A stretch of DNA of 64,000 nt, from contig JAFGVA010000130.1 of the NCBI GenBank assembly GCA_016938235.1, positions 1 through 64,000 of the forward strand, written 5' to 3'. Below, one piece after another: positions 17,274 through 28,390 of the stretch. The notes beneath the pieces are model-generated. The model made no database searches. It was given only the letters and a program-made list of their open reading frames with translations, and was not told the origin of the DNA. Position 1 is the stretch's first letter. Each line of letters begins with the position of its first letter. This stretch comes from Bacteroidales bacterium. GTDB lineage: Bacteria; Bacteroidota; Bacteroidia; Bacteroidales; UBA10428. The position numbers and the translations under genes were made by a program.

Positions 17274-18821
17274 ATGAACACAATTTTACTAAATGGAATT
17301 ATAATAGGTACAGTTTCTTTTCTTATTGGAGGCGGACTTTCTTACTTCTTATGGAATTTTGCCATTAGAAGAAAGAAAGAATCAATAATTAATGAAGCTA
17401 AAGTTGAAGCTGAGGTAATTAAAAAAGATAAAATTCTGCAGGCTAAAGAAAAATTTTTACAACTAAAAACTGAACACGAAAAATACATTAACGAGAAGAA
17501 TAACAAAATAAATGCAATAGAAAACAAAGCCAAGCAAAGAGAAAATCTCATTTCTCAGAAAATTGAAGAAACTCAAAGGGTACGGAAAGAACTGGATGTT
17601 CTCAGAGATAATCTTAACAATCAACTTGAACTAGTTGACAAAAAGAATGAAGAGCTTGAAAAATTGCACAAACAACAAATCGATCAACTTGAGGCCATTT
17701 CAGGCATATCTGCTGTTGATGCTAAAGAACAACTTATTGAGTCATTAAAAGATGAAGCTAAGTCTGACGCCATGTCATATATCAACGAGATTATGGATGA
17801 GGCCAAAATGACTGCAAATCAGGAAGCCAAAAAGGTTGTAATGAAAACCATACAACGGGTAGCTACCGAAACTGCAATTGAGAATGCTGTTACAGTTTTC
17901 AATATTGAAAGCGACGAAATTAAAGGAAGAATAATTGGCCGTGAAGGTAGAAACATCAGGGCTCTCGAAGCTGCAACAGGTGTTGAGATAATTGTTGACG
18001 ATACACCTGAAGCTATCATTCTTTCTGCATTTGATCCTGTTCGAAGAGAAATTGCCCGACTTGCTTTACACCAGCTGGTAACAGACGGAAGAATTCACCC
18101 TGCCAGAATCGAAGAGGTTGTTTCTAAAACCAAGAAACAAATAGAAGAAGAAATTATTGAAGTTGGTAAACGAACTACTATCGACCTTGGAATACACGGC
18201 TTACATCCAGAGCTAATCCGGCTTATTGGTAAAATGAAATACCGTTCGTCATACGGACAAAACCTGCTACAACACTCGAGAGAAGTTGCAAATCTTTCAG
18301 CAATTATGGCTGCAGAGTTAGGTCTGAACCCTAAAACAGCCAAGCGTGCCGGATTACTACACGATATTGGTAAGGTGCCTGATGAAGAACCAGAAATACC
18401 GCATGCAATCTATGGTATGAAGCTGGCCGAGAAGTACAAAGAAAAAGCTGATATTTGCAATGCTATTGGTGCTCACCACGATGAGGTAGAAATGACAAGC
18501 ATTATTTCACCCATAATTCAGGTTTGTGATGCAATATCAGGTGCTCGTCCGGGAGCAAGAAGAGAAGTGGTTGAGTCTTACATTAAGCGACTTAAAGATC
18601 TTGAAAACCTGGCCCTATCCTACCCTGGTGTTTCAAAAACATATGCTATCCAGGCCGGACGTGAATTGAGAGTTATTGTTGGCAGCGATAAAGTTAGCGA
18701 TAAAGAAGCCGATTCTTTATCTTATGAAATAGCTCAAAAAATTCAGGATGAAATGACCTATCCCGGTCAGGTAAAAATTACCGTTATCAGGGAAACACGA
18801 GCTGTAAACTATGCTAAATAA
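17274..18821 (+). CDS. rny: Ribonuclease Y
   Basis: A 515-residue membrane-anchored endoribonuclease that starts mRNA decay. The order of parts is standard: N-terminal membrane helix (about 5-27), long coiled coil (to about 200), KH RNA-binding domain with [15 protein letters not shown] near 220, and HD phosphohydrolase domain with LLHDIGK (His363, Asp364). The end matches [18 protein letters not shown] of the family. A terminator follows at 18847-18872. It is a single gene here. Confidence 0.97.
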   Translation: MNTILLNGIIIGTVSFLIGGGLSYFLWNFAIRRKKESIINEAKVEAEVIKKDKILQAKEKFLQLKTEHEKYINEKNNKINAIENKAKQRENLISQKIEETQRVRKELDVLRDNLNNQLELVDKKNEELEKLHKQQIDQLEAISGISAVDAKEQLIESLKDEAKSDAMSYINEIMDEAKMTANQEAKKVVMKTIQRVATETAIENAVTVFNIESDEIKGRIIGREGRNIRALEAATGVEIIVDDTPEAIILSAFDPVRREIARLALHQLVTDGRIHPARIEEVVSKTKKQIEEEIIEVGKRTTIDLGIHGLHPELIRLIGKMKYRSSYGQNLLQHSREVANLSAIMAAELGLNPKTAKRAGLLHDIGKVPDEEPEIPHAIYGMKLAEKYKEKADICNAIGAHHDEVEMTSIISPIIQVCDAISGARPGARREVVESYIKRLKDLENLALSYPGVSKTYAIQAGRELRVIVGSDKVSDKEADSLSYEIAQKIQDEMTYPGQVKITVIRETRAVNYAK

Positions 18822-18846
18822 ATAGCCTGAACAACAGAAATAAATA

Positions 18847-18872
18847 AAGCCGTCTAAATAGACGGCTTTTTT
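18847..18872 (+). terminator. Terminator of rny
   Basis: AAGCCGTCT pairs with AGACGGCTT across a short loop, followed by a run of T. Confidence 0.85.
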
Positions 18873-18919
18873 GTTTTCAATAATCTCAAAATTAATCTAC
18901 AATATAAACGCAAAATACA

Positions 18920-19825
18920 TTAATGCTCTATTCTTGTTTTATTTACAGCATAAAGTATTTCTTCCAAAAGCTTTATTTTATCTTCGAAACCAAGTCGTTG
19001 GAATGCTATAATAAGGTTTGTAATCAATCTTTCAATAATGCTTTTATTGTCGCACGGAACATAAAAATCGGGCTTCGAAGTCAGGTTTTGTTGAACAATA
19101 AAATGCTCTATTTCTCTCCGGTTTAATATAGAACCTTTATTATAAGGATTGATATAAAAAAGTATATCGTTCCTCGCATCGTCTGAATCATAATGTCTGA
19201 ATTCATTTTTATATGCCAATATAAAACTCTTTGGCAGGTTAACTCCAAATATGGGCAAACCAAGTTTTTCTGCTACTGTCAGGTAAATTATTCCTAACGA
19301 AATCGGATTGCCTTTCCTGCTTTCCAACACCTGGTTGATAAATGAATTCTGTGGAGAATAAAAATTGGTAGTATTTCTTGAAAAATTATTTAAATCATAA
19401 ATAACATAATTCAGCAATTTCACTTTTTCAATAGCCGAAAGGTTATTATTGGCTGATAAATATATATCATTAGAAATCTTTGAGATAGCCCTATCAATAT
19501 CTTCATAATTTGTGTTTGGATATTGAAACTGGGCAATGTAACAAGCTCCTTTCAACAGGTTATGAGCCCCATCTTCCACCCAGTTCCTTAGCTTATCTTT
19601 TGCATGTTTAAACTGAATATTATGAATCACACTTTCAAGCCGTTCCTGTAATTCCTGGTTTGAAGCCTGCTCCCAGGCTTTCTCCAGTGAAGATATCACT
19701 GTAACGCCTCTCTTTACCAACTCCCCGGTAACAGCATTCAACACTTCCTTGTCATTATCTTCAAGCAAAGTAATTAATGTATTGACCTCTTGACTCATCC
19801 TTGTGTAATTATTTTGATAAGACAT
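18920..19825 (-). CDS. SirB1-type transglutaminase-like protein
   Basis: A 301-residue protein of the SirB1/YchA family (transglutaminase-like fold, often without enzyme activity). The defining block is SRKGNPISLGIIYLTVAEKLGLP-like sequence near residue 170; the fold's catalytic cysteine position reads as serine or threonine, as in many SirB1 proteins. The N-terminal 90 residues are helical, HEAT-like (VNTLITLLEDNDKEVLNAV). The ATG at 19825 is used; an ATG nine codons later is possible. Function in this phylum is unknown. Cytoplasmic; single gene. Confidence 0.8.
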   Translation of the reverse strand: MSYQNNYTRMSQEVNTLITLLEDNDKEVLNAVTGELVKRGVTVISSLEKAWEQASNQELQERLESVIHNIQFKHAKDKLRNWVEDGAHNLLKGACYIAQFQYPNTNYEDIDRAISKISNDIYLSANNNLSAIEKVKLLNYVIYDLNNFSRNTTNFYSPQNSFINQVLESRKGNPISLGIIYLTVAEKLGLPIFGVNLPKSFILAYKNEFRHYDSDDARNDILFYINPYNKGSILNRREIEHFIVQQNLTSKPDFYVPCDNKSIIERLITNLIIAFQRLGFEDKIKLLEEILYAVNKTRIEH

Positions 19826-19992
19826 CGATTCAAATATATAAACAACACTTATTACATTAATTTTTAGTTATGAACAACTTTATATATAATTTAGTTAATA
19901 TTCAGTTGTTATTTAACATATCTGTGTGTAAAATTTGGAAATGAAATAAAAATAAATTAAACTTGTAGTCTAAATGACTATTTGATATTTTT

Positions 19993-21474
19993 ATGAAGCT
20001 ATTAGGAATAGACGTCGGTAGTTCCAGTATAAAACTAACCGTATTAGACAGCCAGACAGGCGAAGCCCTGGCCAAAGCACAATATCCCGAGAAAGAAATG
20101 GCAATTTCTTCACCAAAAGCAGGTTGGGCAGAACAATCCCCCGAAGATTGGTGGGCCAATATTAAAGCCGGGATGCAGATTATTTCGAAACAAATTGACC
20201 CAAAAACTATTGGCGCAATTGGGATTTCTTACCAAATGCATGGATTAGTTTGCGTTGATAAGGAAAAAAACGTGATTCGTCCGTCAATAATTTGGTGCGA
20301 CAGCCGTGCTGTTGAAGTTGGAAACAAAGCTTTTCATTCTATAGGCGAAGAAAAATGTTTAAAGGATTTGCTTAACAGCCCCGGCAACTTCACTGCTTCA
20401 AAATTAGCATGGGTAAAAGAAAACGAGCCGGAACTTTTCGCTAAGATTGACAAGATTATGTTACCTGGCGATTATGTGGCCATGAAACTTACCGGAACTA
20501 TAAATACCACCATTTCAGGTTTATCTGAAGGAATAATGTGGAATTATACAGAAAACAATCCGGCTAAATTTCTATTAGATTATTATGGAATACCCGAAGA
20601 ATTAATAGCTGACATCACACCAAGCTTTGGTAACCAGGGTGAAGTATCATCATCAGCAGCTCTTGAATTAGGCCTTAAAGAAGGGGTACCGGTAACCTAC
20701 AGAGCCGGAGACCAGCCAAATAACGCTTTTTCTTTAAACGTACTGAATCCAGGCGAAATTGCAGCTACAGCAGGTACTTCCGGCGTTGTATATGCTATTA
20801 GCGACGAGCAAAAATTCGATCCAAAATCAAGGGTAAATGCTTTTGCGCATGTGAACTACGAAGTTGACTCACCACGTTATGGAATTCTTTTATGCATTAA
20901 TGGCACAGGAATTTTGAACAGTTGGATGAACAAAAATGTTGGTACAAAAGAATATTCATACGAAGAAATGAATAATGTAGCTTCAAAAATTGCAATTGGT
21001 TCAGACGGTTTAGTAATTTTACCATTTGGAAATGGTGCCGAACGGGTTTTGGAAAATAAAAACCCGGGTAGCCAGATTAGCAATTTAACATTTACAAAAC
21101 ATACTGCCGCTCATATGTTCAGAGCTACTCAGGAAGGTATTGCTTTCTCGTTTATGTTTGGAATCGAACTTATGGAGAAATACAATGGGGTTGATTTGAA
21201 AACTATTCGTGCCGGACATGCAAACATGTTCCTTAGTCCTGTTTTCAGAAATACCCTGGCTTCTGTTACAAACCAACCAATTGAAATATACGATACCGAT
21301 GGTGCTGCCGGTGCTGCTCGTGGAGCCGGACTTGGAGCCGGTATTTATAAAGATGCTAAAGAAACATTCTCTACTCTGAAAGTGATTAAAACAATTACTC
21401 CGGACGCAGGCAATGCCGATGCCTATAACGAGGCATATGCAAATTGGAAAAATACATTACAAAAAATAATTTAA
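19993..21474 (+). CDS. xylB: Xylulokinase
   Basis: A 493-residue FGGY-family carbohydrate kinase that phosphorylates D-xylulose to xylulose-5-phosphate. The ATP-binding start LLGIDVGSSSIK, the substrate block ISYQMHGLVCVD, the aspartate in RAGDQPNN, and the second phosphate loop GTAGTSGVVYA-like segment are intact. It is the first gene of a three-gene operon with xylA and an aldose epimerase. Start is ATG at 19993 with a normal N-terminus. The order kinase-isomerase-epimerase is a complete cytoplasmic entry route for xylose; no transporter or regulator is adjacent. Confidence 0.94.
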   Translation: MKLLGIDVGSSSIKLTVLDSQTGEALAKAQYPEKEMAISSPKAGWAEQSPEDWWANIKAGMQIISKQIDPKTIGAIGISYQMHGLVCVDKEKNVIRPSIIWCDSRAVEVGNKAFHSIGEEKCLKDLLNSPGNFTASKLAWVKENEPELFAKIDKIMLPGDYVAMKLTGTINTTISGLSEGIMWNYTENNPAKFLLDYYGIPEELIADITPSFGNQGEVSSSAALELGLKEGVPVTYRAGDQPNNAFSLNVLNPGEIAATAGTSGVVYAISDEQKFDPKSRVNAFAHVNYEVDSPRYGILLCINGTGILNSWMNKNVGTKEYSYEEMNNVASKIAIGSDGLVILPFGNGAERVLENKNPGSQISNLTFTKHTAAHMFRATQEGIAFSFMFGIELMEKYNGVDLKTIRAGHANMFLSPVFRNTLASVTNQPIEIYDTDGAAGAARGAGLGAGIYKDAKETFSTLKVIKTITPDAGNADAYNEAYANWKNTLQKII

Positions 21475-21486
21475 CATTTAAAATTC

Positions 21487-22815
21487 ATGAAAGTAGTAAC
21501 AGGTAACAAAGAGTACTTTAAAGGTATTGACCAAATTAAGTACGAAGGAAGAGAATCAAACAATCCTCTTGCTTTTAAATGGTATGATGAGAATAAAGTT
21601 GTTGCAGGAAAAACAATGAAAGATCATTTTCGTTTTGCAATAGCTTACTGGCACTCATTCTGTGGTGACGGTGGAGACCCATTTGGTGGAGCTTCTTTGG
21701 TATATCCCTGGAATGACGGCGCAGATGCCATTACACGTGCAAAAAATAAAATGGATGCAGCTTTCGAGTTTTTCACAAAAATAGGTGCTCCTTACTACTG
21801 TTTCCACGATACAGACATAGTTGAAGAAGGTGGCAGTATTGCAGAAACTGACAAAAGAGTAGCTACAATTGTTGATTATGCAAAACAAAAACAAGCTGAA
21901 TCGGGTGTTAAACTACTTTGGGGAACCGCTAATGTTTTCAGTAACCCTCGTTATATGAACGGTGCTGCAACCAACCCTGATTTTGCTGTAGTAGCAAATG
22001 CTGCAACCCAAATTAAGAGAGCTATCGATGCTACTATTGCATTAGGTGGTGAAAACTATGTTTTCTGGGGTGGTCGCGAAGGGTACCTTTCTCTTCTTAA
22101 TACCGATATGAAAAGAGAAAAAGAACACCTGGGAATGATGCTTACTCAAGCTCGTGATTATGCAAGAGCAAACGGTTTCAAAGGTAACTTCCTTATTGAA
22201 CCAAAACCAATGGAGCCAACTAAACACCAGTATGATTTTGATGCAGAAACTGTAATTGGTTTCTTAAACAAATTCGGTCTTGAAAAAGACTTCAAATTAA
22301 ATATCGAAGTAAACCACGCAACTCTTGCCGGTCATACATTTGAGCACGAACTTCAGGTTGCTGCTGATAACGGAATGTTAGGTTCTATCGATGCTAACCG
22401 TGGTGATTATCAAAATGGTTGGGATACTGACCAGTTCCCAATTAGTCTTCAGGAAACTATTGAAGCGATGCTTGTAATTCTTAAGGCTGGTGGTCTTCAA
22501 GGCGGTGGCGTTAACTTTGATGCTAAACGCAGAAGAAATTCTACCGATATGGATGATCTATTCATTGCTCACATTGCAGGTATGGATGTTTTCGCAAGAT
22601 CACTTATTGTTGCCAACGATATTCTTGAAAAAAGCGATTACTCAAGTCGTCTTCAAAAACGTTATGCTTCTTTCGACTCAGGATTGGGTAAAGCATTCGA
22701 AGAAGGTAAAGTCAGCTTAGAAGAACTTAGAAAATATGCTGAACAAGTTGGCGAGCCTGCTGTAACCAGCGGAAAACAAGAGTACTTAGAAAGTCTGATT
22801 ACAAAATACATTTAA
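21487..22815 (+). CDS. xylA: Xylose isomerase
   Basis: A 442-residue metal-dependent isomerase converting D-xylose to D-xylulose; the length is that of class II enzymes. Conserved parts visible are [18 protein letters not shown], the catalytic His in YYCFHDTDI, the metal-binding stretch [19 protein letters not shown], the [14 protein letters not shown] segment and GSIDANRGD. It lies 12 bases after xylB. The Bacteroidota enzymes of this type are known from Bacteroides. Codon use looks typical of a well-expressed gene. Confidence 0.97.
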   Translation: MKVVTGNKEYFKGIDQIKYEGRESNNPLAFKWYDENKVVAGKTMKDHFRFAIAYWHSFCGDGGDPFGGASLVYPWNDGADAITRAKNKMDAAFEFFTKIGAPYYCFHDTDIVEEGGSIAETDKRVATIVDYAKQKQAESGVKLLWGTANVFSNPRYMNGAATNPDFAVVANAATQIKRAIDATIALGGENYVFWGGREGYLSLLNTDMKREKEHLGMMLTQARDYARANGFKGNFLIEPKPMEPTKHQYDFDAETVIGFLNKFGLEKDFKLNIEVNHATLAGHTFEHELQVAADNGMLGSIDANRGDYQNGWDTDQFPISLQETIEAMLVILKAGGLQGGGVNFDAKRRRNSTDMDDLFIAHIAGMDVFARSLIVANDILEKSDYSSRLQKRYASFDSGLGKAFEEGKVSLEELRKYAEQVGEPAVTSGKQEYLESLITKYI

Positions 22816-22835
22816 CAAACTAAAATTCGGATAAC

Positions 22836-23795
22836 ATGAGATTCCAGGTAATTGAAGAAAAATTTGGTAACCAATTATTAATAAAACTTATGGATTCCGA
22901 ATCCAAAGAATATGTAAGCATACTGCCGGAAACCGGTGGTATGCTTAATTCTATGGAATTAGTTTATAACAATAAATTAGTCCCGGTTTTAGATGATTAT
23001 AAAACCGAAGAAGAACTTCTAGAAACTTTAGAAAGCTCGTTTAAAGGAAGTAATCTCTTCCCATTTCCCAACAGAATTAAAGATGGTAAGTATGATTTCA
23101 ACGGAAAAATTTACCAGTTAAAAATGAATTTCCCGCAGGAAAACAATGCTATTCATGGCCTGGTATTTACAAAAAAGTTTAAAGTTACCGACAAAAGCGA
23201 ATCTGATACTGAAGCAACATTATCTATAGCTTATTCGCCCAAAGAAAATGCTCAAGGATATCCATTCAGTTATACTCAAGAAGTAAAATTTTCTCTTAGT
23301 CAGGAAAAGGGTCTGATTGTTACTACATCTTTTAAAAACACCGATTCTATAAAAATCCCAACTGGATTGGGCTGGCATCCTTACTTTATGCTTACATCAA
23401 AAGTAGATGACATTTATATTCAATTCCCATCAAAAAACAGCTACGAAGTTGACAGCCAAATGATTCCAACCGGAAAATCTGAGTCGTATACCAAGTACAA
23501 TAAACTCAAACAAATCGAAGATGATAAATTCGATACCTGTTTTGATGTCGATCAACTAAATGAAATTGCCTCAATTATATTAAAAGACCCTTCTATTGAT
23601 GGTGGATTGGAAATATGGCAGGAAACAGGAAATAAAAAATTTAATTTCTTACAGGTATACACCCCTCCTCACAGAAACAACATTGCCATAGAGCCAATGA
23701 CTTGTATGCCCGATGCTTTTAACAACAAACAAGGACTTATAATTTTAGAACCAAACGAAAAATTAGAAGTTTCCTGGGGTGTAAAAAAAATATAG
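22836..23795 (+). CDS. Aldose 1-epimerase (galactose mutarotase family)
   Basis: A 319-residue mutarotase-type protein that interconverts alpha and beta forms of aldoses. Active-site histidines are visible in NNAIHGLVF and GLGWHPYF, and the catalytic glutamate lies in IAIEPMT near the C-terminus. It is the third gene of the xyl operon, 20 bases after xylA, so its natural substrate is probably xylose, feeding the correct anomer to XylA. No signal peptide, hence cytoplasmic. Confidence 0.9.
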   Translation: MRFQVIEEKFGNQLLIKLMDSESKEYVSILPETGGMLNSMELVYNNKLVPVLDDYKTEEELLETLESSFKGSNLFPFPNRIKDGKYDFNGKIYQLKMNFPQENNAIHGLVFTKKFKVTDKSESDTEATLSIAYSPKENAQGYPFSYTQEVKFSLSQEKGLIVTTSFKNTDSIKIPTGLGWHPYFMLTSKVDDIYIQFPSKNSYEVDSQMIPTGKSESYTKYNKLKQIEDDKFDTCFDVDQLNEIASIILKDPSIDGGLEIWQETGNKKFNFLQVYTPPHRNNIAIEPMTCMPDAFNNKQGLIILEPNEKLEVSWGVKKI

Positions 23796-23962
23796 CAGGA
23801 ATAAAATATAATAAATCACTTTTTCAATCGCTAGTTTCTTTTAAAATTTCATCAATAATCCAAAAAACTAGTAATAGCTGGTTAACAAATAGTATACAAT
23901 AATTATTTGATGACTTTCCTTGTTTTTTTGCTAACTTCACTTATATATAATTATATGAAGCA

Positions 23963-26900
23963 ATGAAACTAGTAAAAACCATTTTATTCTTAGCACTTTC
24001 GGTTAACCTTATTGCTCAATCTCAGAACAAACTTAAATTTGAACACCTTACTGTTGACGACGGACTATCACAAAACACTATCGAAAAAATATTTCAGGAT
24101 AATCAAGGGTTTATCTGGATAGCAACAAGAGATGGCCTAAATAAATTTGATGGTATAAAATTCACAAAATACAGGTTTGACAGAACTGATCCTAACAGCA
24201 TTGCATCGAGTTGGGTATCGGCAATAGCAGAAGATGGAGAAGGAAACATTTGGATTGGCAGCCTGGAGGGACTAAATATTTTAGATTGCAAAACCGGTAA
24301 GTTACGACGAGTAAAGGATGATACCATAAACCACACTTATGTTTCAGGAAATGTATATGACATTGAAGTTGATTATGATAATTCCCTATGGATTGGTACA
24401 ATTAACGGCCTGATACATTACGTGCCAGAAAAAAAAACATTTGAAGCATTCAGAGATAATTTAAAAAGCCAAGCCGTTTTTGATATTGAAATTACTTCTG
24501 AAAATTCTGTCTATATTGCTGTTGACGCAGATCCGATATATAAATTCAATCGTAAAGACAAGACATTCTCTGAAATAAGTTACAAGCAAAAGTATTTTGG
24601 CTCAAACTACAAGAAAACAATAAAAGAAGTAGAACCCCAGAATTTATATATTTCTTCTGAAGGTGCTGCAATTCATATTCTGAATGTTAAAAACAACGAA
24701 TCGGAACTATTAGATGTTGGTCCAAACCATTTAAACAGTTCCAATGTGCAAACGGCACCGCTAAAAGTGAGTCCCAGTGAAATATGGATCGGAACAGATG
24801 GAGGCGGGATTAATATATACAACCCCTCAACAGAAAGTATGTCGTACCTCAAGTTTGATCCACAAAACCAATATTCAATATCAGGAGGTGCAATCTTCGA
24901 TTTATTTCAGGACATACATGGTAATATTTGGGTTGGTCATTATGGAACAGGCATAAGCCTTTGGAAAAAATACGAAGAAAAATTCGTGTCTTATAAACCA
25001 AGTCCATTCGATCCAAATGCTATTAGCAACGGGGTCGTTACTGCAAGTTTCGAAGATAGCAAGGGTAGAATTTGGATTGGTATCGATGGTGGAGGCTTAC
25101 AACGCTTTATCCCTGAAACCGGTAAATTCAAACACTACAATTATGATGAAAACAACCCAAAATCCCTGGCCTCTGACATAATTATGTCTATTGATGAGGA
25201 TGCTTATGGAAACCTGATTATTGGAACTTATGCTGCAGGAATAATGATATTTAATCCTGAAACAGAAGAAATGATTCACCAGATTACAACCAAAAATGGG
25301 CTTTCAAGCAATAATATTTGGGATATATACCACGCAATTGACGGGCGATATTACCTGGCATCACTTGGTACCGGCATTGATATTTTAAACCCTGCTGACA
25401 GTACATTTGAGTATTTACATTACAACAACGCAGATAATCCATTCTTTTCTTCGGTCCCTATGTTTATAACCGAAGATTCCGATGGAAATTTATGGTACGG
25501 CAGCGAAGGAACTGGCTTGGGAATATATAGTCTCGACTCAGAAGAAAAACATGTTTTTCAACTTGAAGGAGGCAATCTGAATTCCCTTTCGAATAATGAT
25601 GTAAAATGCATTGTTTTTTTAGATGGCTTTGCCTGGATAGCTACAAATGGAGGTGGATTGAACCGTTTAGACCTAAATGATTTTAGTTTCAAAATATTTA
25701 CCCAGAAAGATGGCCTCACTTCGAATGCACTAATGGGCATATTGGTAGATGATAATAAAAACATGTGGGTTAGTTCTGTTAATGGTTTAATGAAAATTAA
25801 GCCTGTGGAAGACAGTATTATTGTGACCAGCTACGATAAAACACAAGGCTTACAGGGAAATGAATTCAAATATAACTCCCAATTTAGACTAAAAGATGGC
25901 CGTATGATCTTTGGTGGTCTGAATGGCATAAATATTTTCAATCCCGATAGCATTAGACCAAACCCTATTGTACCGAATGTTGTTTTTACCGATTTTAAAA
26001 TAATGAACGAATCTGTTAAGATTGGTACAAAGAAATCTGCTCTTAAAAAACACATCAATTATGCGAAATCAATTGTGCTTAGTCATAAAGATCGTGTTAT
26101 AAGCATAGAATTCAGTTCCCTCGACTTTACATCGCCGGAAAAAAACATTTTTAAATACATGCTAGATGGATTTGATGATGGTTGGGATATTATTGAAAAT
26201 TCAAATTCAGTAACATATACAAATTTACCTCCAGGCAAGTATACATTCAGATTGATAGGTTCCAATAGTGATGGCCATTTCCTATCTGAAGAAAGAAATA
26301 TTTCATTCAAGGTAAAACCACCCTGGTATAAGACAAACATCTTTATTTTATTTGTTTTTCTATTAGTATTTTATATTATTTTCCTTTTTATTAAAAGACG
26401 TGATGAGACTACAAAGAAAGAAAAAGAGTTACTGCAGAAGAAAATAGACGATACCGATAAAAAACTTATTGAAAAAGAAAGAGAGCTTGAAAAGAAAGTA
26501 GTTGAATTTGATCGAAAAACAAAAGATGAATACGAAGTAAATTTCCAATACCAGGGCCTTGCAAAATTTAGCGACATTATATCTAAAGAGAGACGCGATA
26601 TTTCAAGCTTATCAAGAGCATTAATAACAGAATTAGTCCAATACTCAGGAGCGAATGCCGGCGTGATTTATATTCCTGACGACTCAGACCCCCAAAATAT
26701 TATTCTCCGAAAATCAGGCGATTATAGTTTTGATACTGATTCTGAAAAAGAATTTGATTTTCATTCAGGCGAAGGATATATCGGAACCTGCTTTGTTGAA
26801 AAGAAAACCCTTATTATTGAAAATCTGCCTAAAAATTATATTAAACTAAAGTCTGGTTTAGGGGAAACTTCTATAAAGCATGACCTTATAGTTCCGGTAT

Positions 26901-28297
26901 TGCTCGATAATGAATGTATGGGCATTCTTGAGATTGCATCAATCGAAAAACTACCCCAGTTCAAAGTTGAGTTCATCGAGAAAGTTGCTGACAACTTTGG
27001 CTCTGTTATCGCCATAACAAAAGCCAATGAGAAGACGAAAGAAATGCTTGAACAGAATGAGCAACAATCTCAGGAACTTCAGGCTCAGGAAGAGGAATTA
27101 CGCCAAAACCTCGAAGAAATGCAGGCAACGCAGGAAGAGCTTACCCGACAAATGGAAAAGAATAAGAAAGCAAATGATGCCCTGAAAAAAGAACAAGCTC
27201 TGATTGACTCACTACTTAAATTTATACCTGAGAATATCTATTTTAAAGACAAAGAAAGCAGGTTTATTAAGGCCAGTAACTCGATGGCCGTCAACTTTAA
27301 AGTTAAGAATGTTGAAGAAATTTATGGCAAATCGGATTTTGATTTTTATACCGAAGAGCATGCCAAACCTGCCTTTGATGATGAGCAGGAGATTATCAGG
27401 TCCGGAAAACCCATGCTCGACAAAATCGAGAAGGAAACCCATACCGATGGCAGTGTCAGGTATGTAAGTACTTCAAAAATGCCTCTATACGACGATAAAG
27501 GAGACATTATAGGGACTTTTGGAATCACGAAGGATATTACCGAAAGCTATGAAATGCAGGCTGAGGTTAAACAAAGAAACGAAGAATTGCTCGCACAGGA
27601 GGAAGAACTTCGTCAAAACCTTGAAGAAATGCATGCTACACAAGAAGAATTGTCAAAACAGATTGAAATCAGTAATCAGGCTCAGGCAGAGTTATCGCGT
27701 GAAAAAACTTTAATAGATACAATGCTTAAATATATTCCTGATAATATTTATTTCAAGGATAAGGATAGTAAATTTATTAAGGCCAGCCAATCGATGGCTA
27801 AAAACTTTAAAGCTAATAATGTCGAAGAAATATATGGCAAATCTGACTTTGATTACTACACCGAAGAACACGCAAGACCAGCTTTTGAGGACGAACAGGA
27901 AATAATTAGAACAGGCAAGCCCATTATTAACAAAATTGAAAAAGAAACCCATAACGATGGGTCTATTAGGTATGTAAGTACTACTAAGATGCCATTATAC
28001 GAAGATAGCGGAAAGATAATAGGCACCTTCGGTATCTCAAAAGATGTTACTGAAGCATATGAAAAAGAAGCCGAGATTAAACAACGAAACGAAGAACTTC
28101 TTGCACAGGAAGAAGAGCTGAGGCAGAATCTTGAAGAAATGCAATCGATTCAGGAAAATCTCGAAGAACAAGTTCGTGAAAACAATAAAATTCAGAAGTT
28201 GTCTGATGAATTAATAAAAAAAGAGCAAGAACTTGTCAATCAGCTTAAAGAAAAAGAAAAGACTATCAACGAACTTAAAAGTAAAAACAAAAAGTAA
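23963..28297 (+). CDS. Propeller/Y_Y_Y sensor with GAF and two PAS domains, no kinase
   Basis: A 1444-residue membrane protein. A signal peptide is followed by Reg_prop beta-propeller repeats (DNQGFIWIATRDGLNKFDG, EDGEGNIWIGSLEGLNIL and others) to about 680. A Y_Y_Y domain (about 709-789) and one membrane segment (about 790-813) follow. The cytoplasmic half holds a coiled coil, a GAF domain (about 870-1020), two PAS domains starting near 1080 and 1250 and ending in coiled coils. The two PAS-plus-coil units repeat with a period of 170 residues. No H-box, ATPase, receiver or AraC domain is present, unlike ordinary hybrid two-component sensors. Output must therefore go through partners. Its place beside xyl genes hints at sugar sensing, which is inference. 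Confidence 0.88.
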   Translation: MKLVKTILFLALSVNLIAQSQNKLKFEHLTVDDGLSQNTIEKIFQDNQGFIWIATRDGLNKFDGIKFTKYRFDRTDPNSIASSWVSAIAEDGEGNIWIGSLEGLNILDCKTGKLRRVKDDTINHTYVSGNVYDIEVDYDNSLWIGTINGLIHYVPEKKTFEAFRDNLKSQAVFDIEITSENSVYIAVDADPIYKFNRKDKTFSEISYKQKYFGSNYKKTIKEVEPQNLYISSEGAAIHILNVKNNESELLDVGPNHLNSSNVQTAPLKVSPSEIWIGTDGGGINIYNPSTESMSYLKFDPQNQYSISGGAIFDLFQDIHGNIWVGHYGTGISLWKKYEEKFVSYKPSPFDPNAISNGVVTASFEDSKGRIWIGIDGGGLQRFIPETGKFKHYNYDENNPKSLASDIIMSIDEDAYGNLIIGTYAAGIMIFNPETEEMIHQITTKNGLSSNNIWDIYHAIDGRYYLASLGTGIDILNPADSTFEYLHYNNADNPFFSSVPMFITEDSDGNLWYGSEGTGLGIYSLDSEEKHVFQLEGGNLNSLSNNDVKCIVFLDGFAWIATNGGGLNRLDLNDFSFKIFTQKDGLTSNALMGILVDDNKNMWVSSVNGLMKIKPVEDSIIVTSYDKTQGLQGNEFKYNSQFRLKDGRMIFGGLNGINIFNPDSIRPNPIVPNVVFTDFKIMNESVKIGTKKSALKKHINYAKSIVLSHKDRVISIEFSSLDFTSPEKNIFKYMLDGFDDGWDIIENSNSVTYTNLPPGKYTFRLIGSNSDGHFLSEERNISFKVKPPWYKTNIFILFVFLLVFYIIFLFIKRRDETTKKEKELLQKKIDDTDKKLIEKERELEKKVVEFDRKTKDEYEVNFQYQGLAKFSDIISKERRDISSLSRALITELVQYSGANAGVIYIPDDSDPQNIILRKSGDYSFDTDSEKEFDFHSGEGYIGTCFVEKKTLIIENLPKNYIKLKSGLGETSIKHDLIVPVLLDNECMGILEIASIEKLPQFKVEFIEKVADNFGSVIAITKANEKTKEMLEQNEQQSQELQAQEEELRQNLEEMQATQEELTRQMEKNKKANDALKKEQALIDSLLKFIPENIYFKDKESRFIKASNSMAVNFKVKNVEEIYGKSDFDFYTEEHAKPAFDDEQEIIRSGKPMLDKIEKETHTDGSVRYVSTSKMPLYDDKGDIIGTFGITKDITESYEMQAEVKQRNEELLAQEEELRQNLEEMHATQEELSKQIEISNQAQAELSREKTLIDTMLKYIPDNIYFKDKDSKFIKASQSMAKNFKANNVEEIYGKSDFDYYTEEHARPAFEDEQEIIRTGKPIINKIEKETHNDGSIRYVSTTKMPLYEDSGKIIGTFGISKDVTEAYEKEAEIKQRNEELLAQEEELRQNLEEMQSIQENLEEQVRENNKIQKLSDELIKKEQELVNQLKEKEKTINELKSKNKK

Positions 28298-28298
28298 T

Positions 28299-28340
28299 AA
28301 AAAAGTTAGCGTAAATGATTTACAATAAATCATTTACGCT
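28299..28340 (-). terminator. Strong terminator on the minus strand
   Basis: A perfect 15-bp stem (AGCGTAAATGATTTA with its complement, 28308-28322 and 28326-28340) is followed on the minus strand by six T (28304-28299). It serves the GH5 lipoprotein gene; on the plus strand no T-run follows. Confidence 0.8.
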
Positions 28341-28390
28341 ACCCTGCCTGTTAAACAATAATAGATAAACTATCAGGGAATTGTATAGAA

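Noticed and set aside
19993..23795. Complete xylose catabolic locus with transporter and regulator
   Set aside because: Only kinase, isomerase and epimerase are present; no XylR, XylE or SusCD-type genes adjoin.
27204..27952. Open frames on both strands in the PAS region of the propeller sensor
   Set aside because: They are mirrored between the two PAS repeats, as expected for shadow frames of a duplicated coding segment.
23963..28297. Hybrid two-component sensor (HTCS)
   Set aside because: The propeller and Y_Y_Y domains fit, but H-box, ATPase, receiver and AraC domains are all missing.
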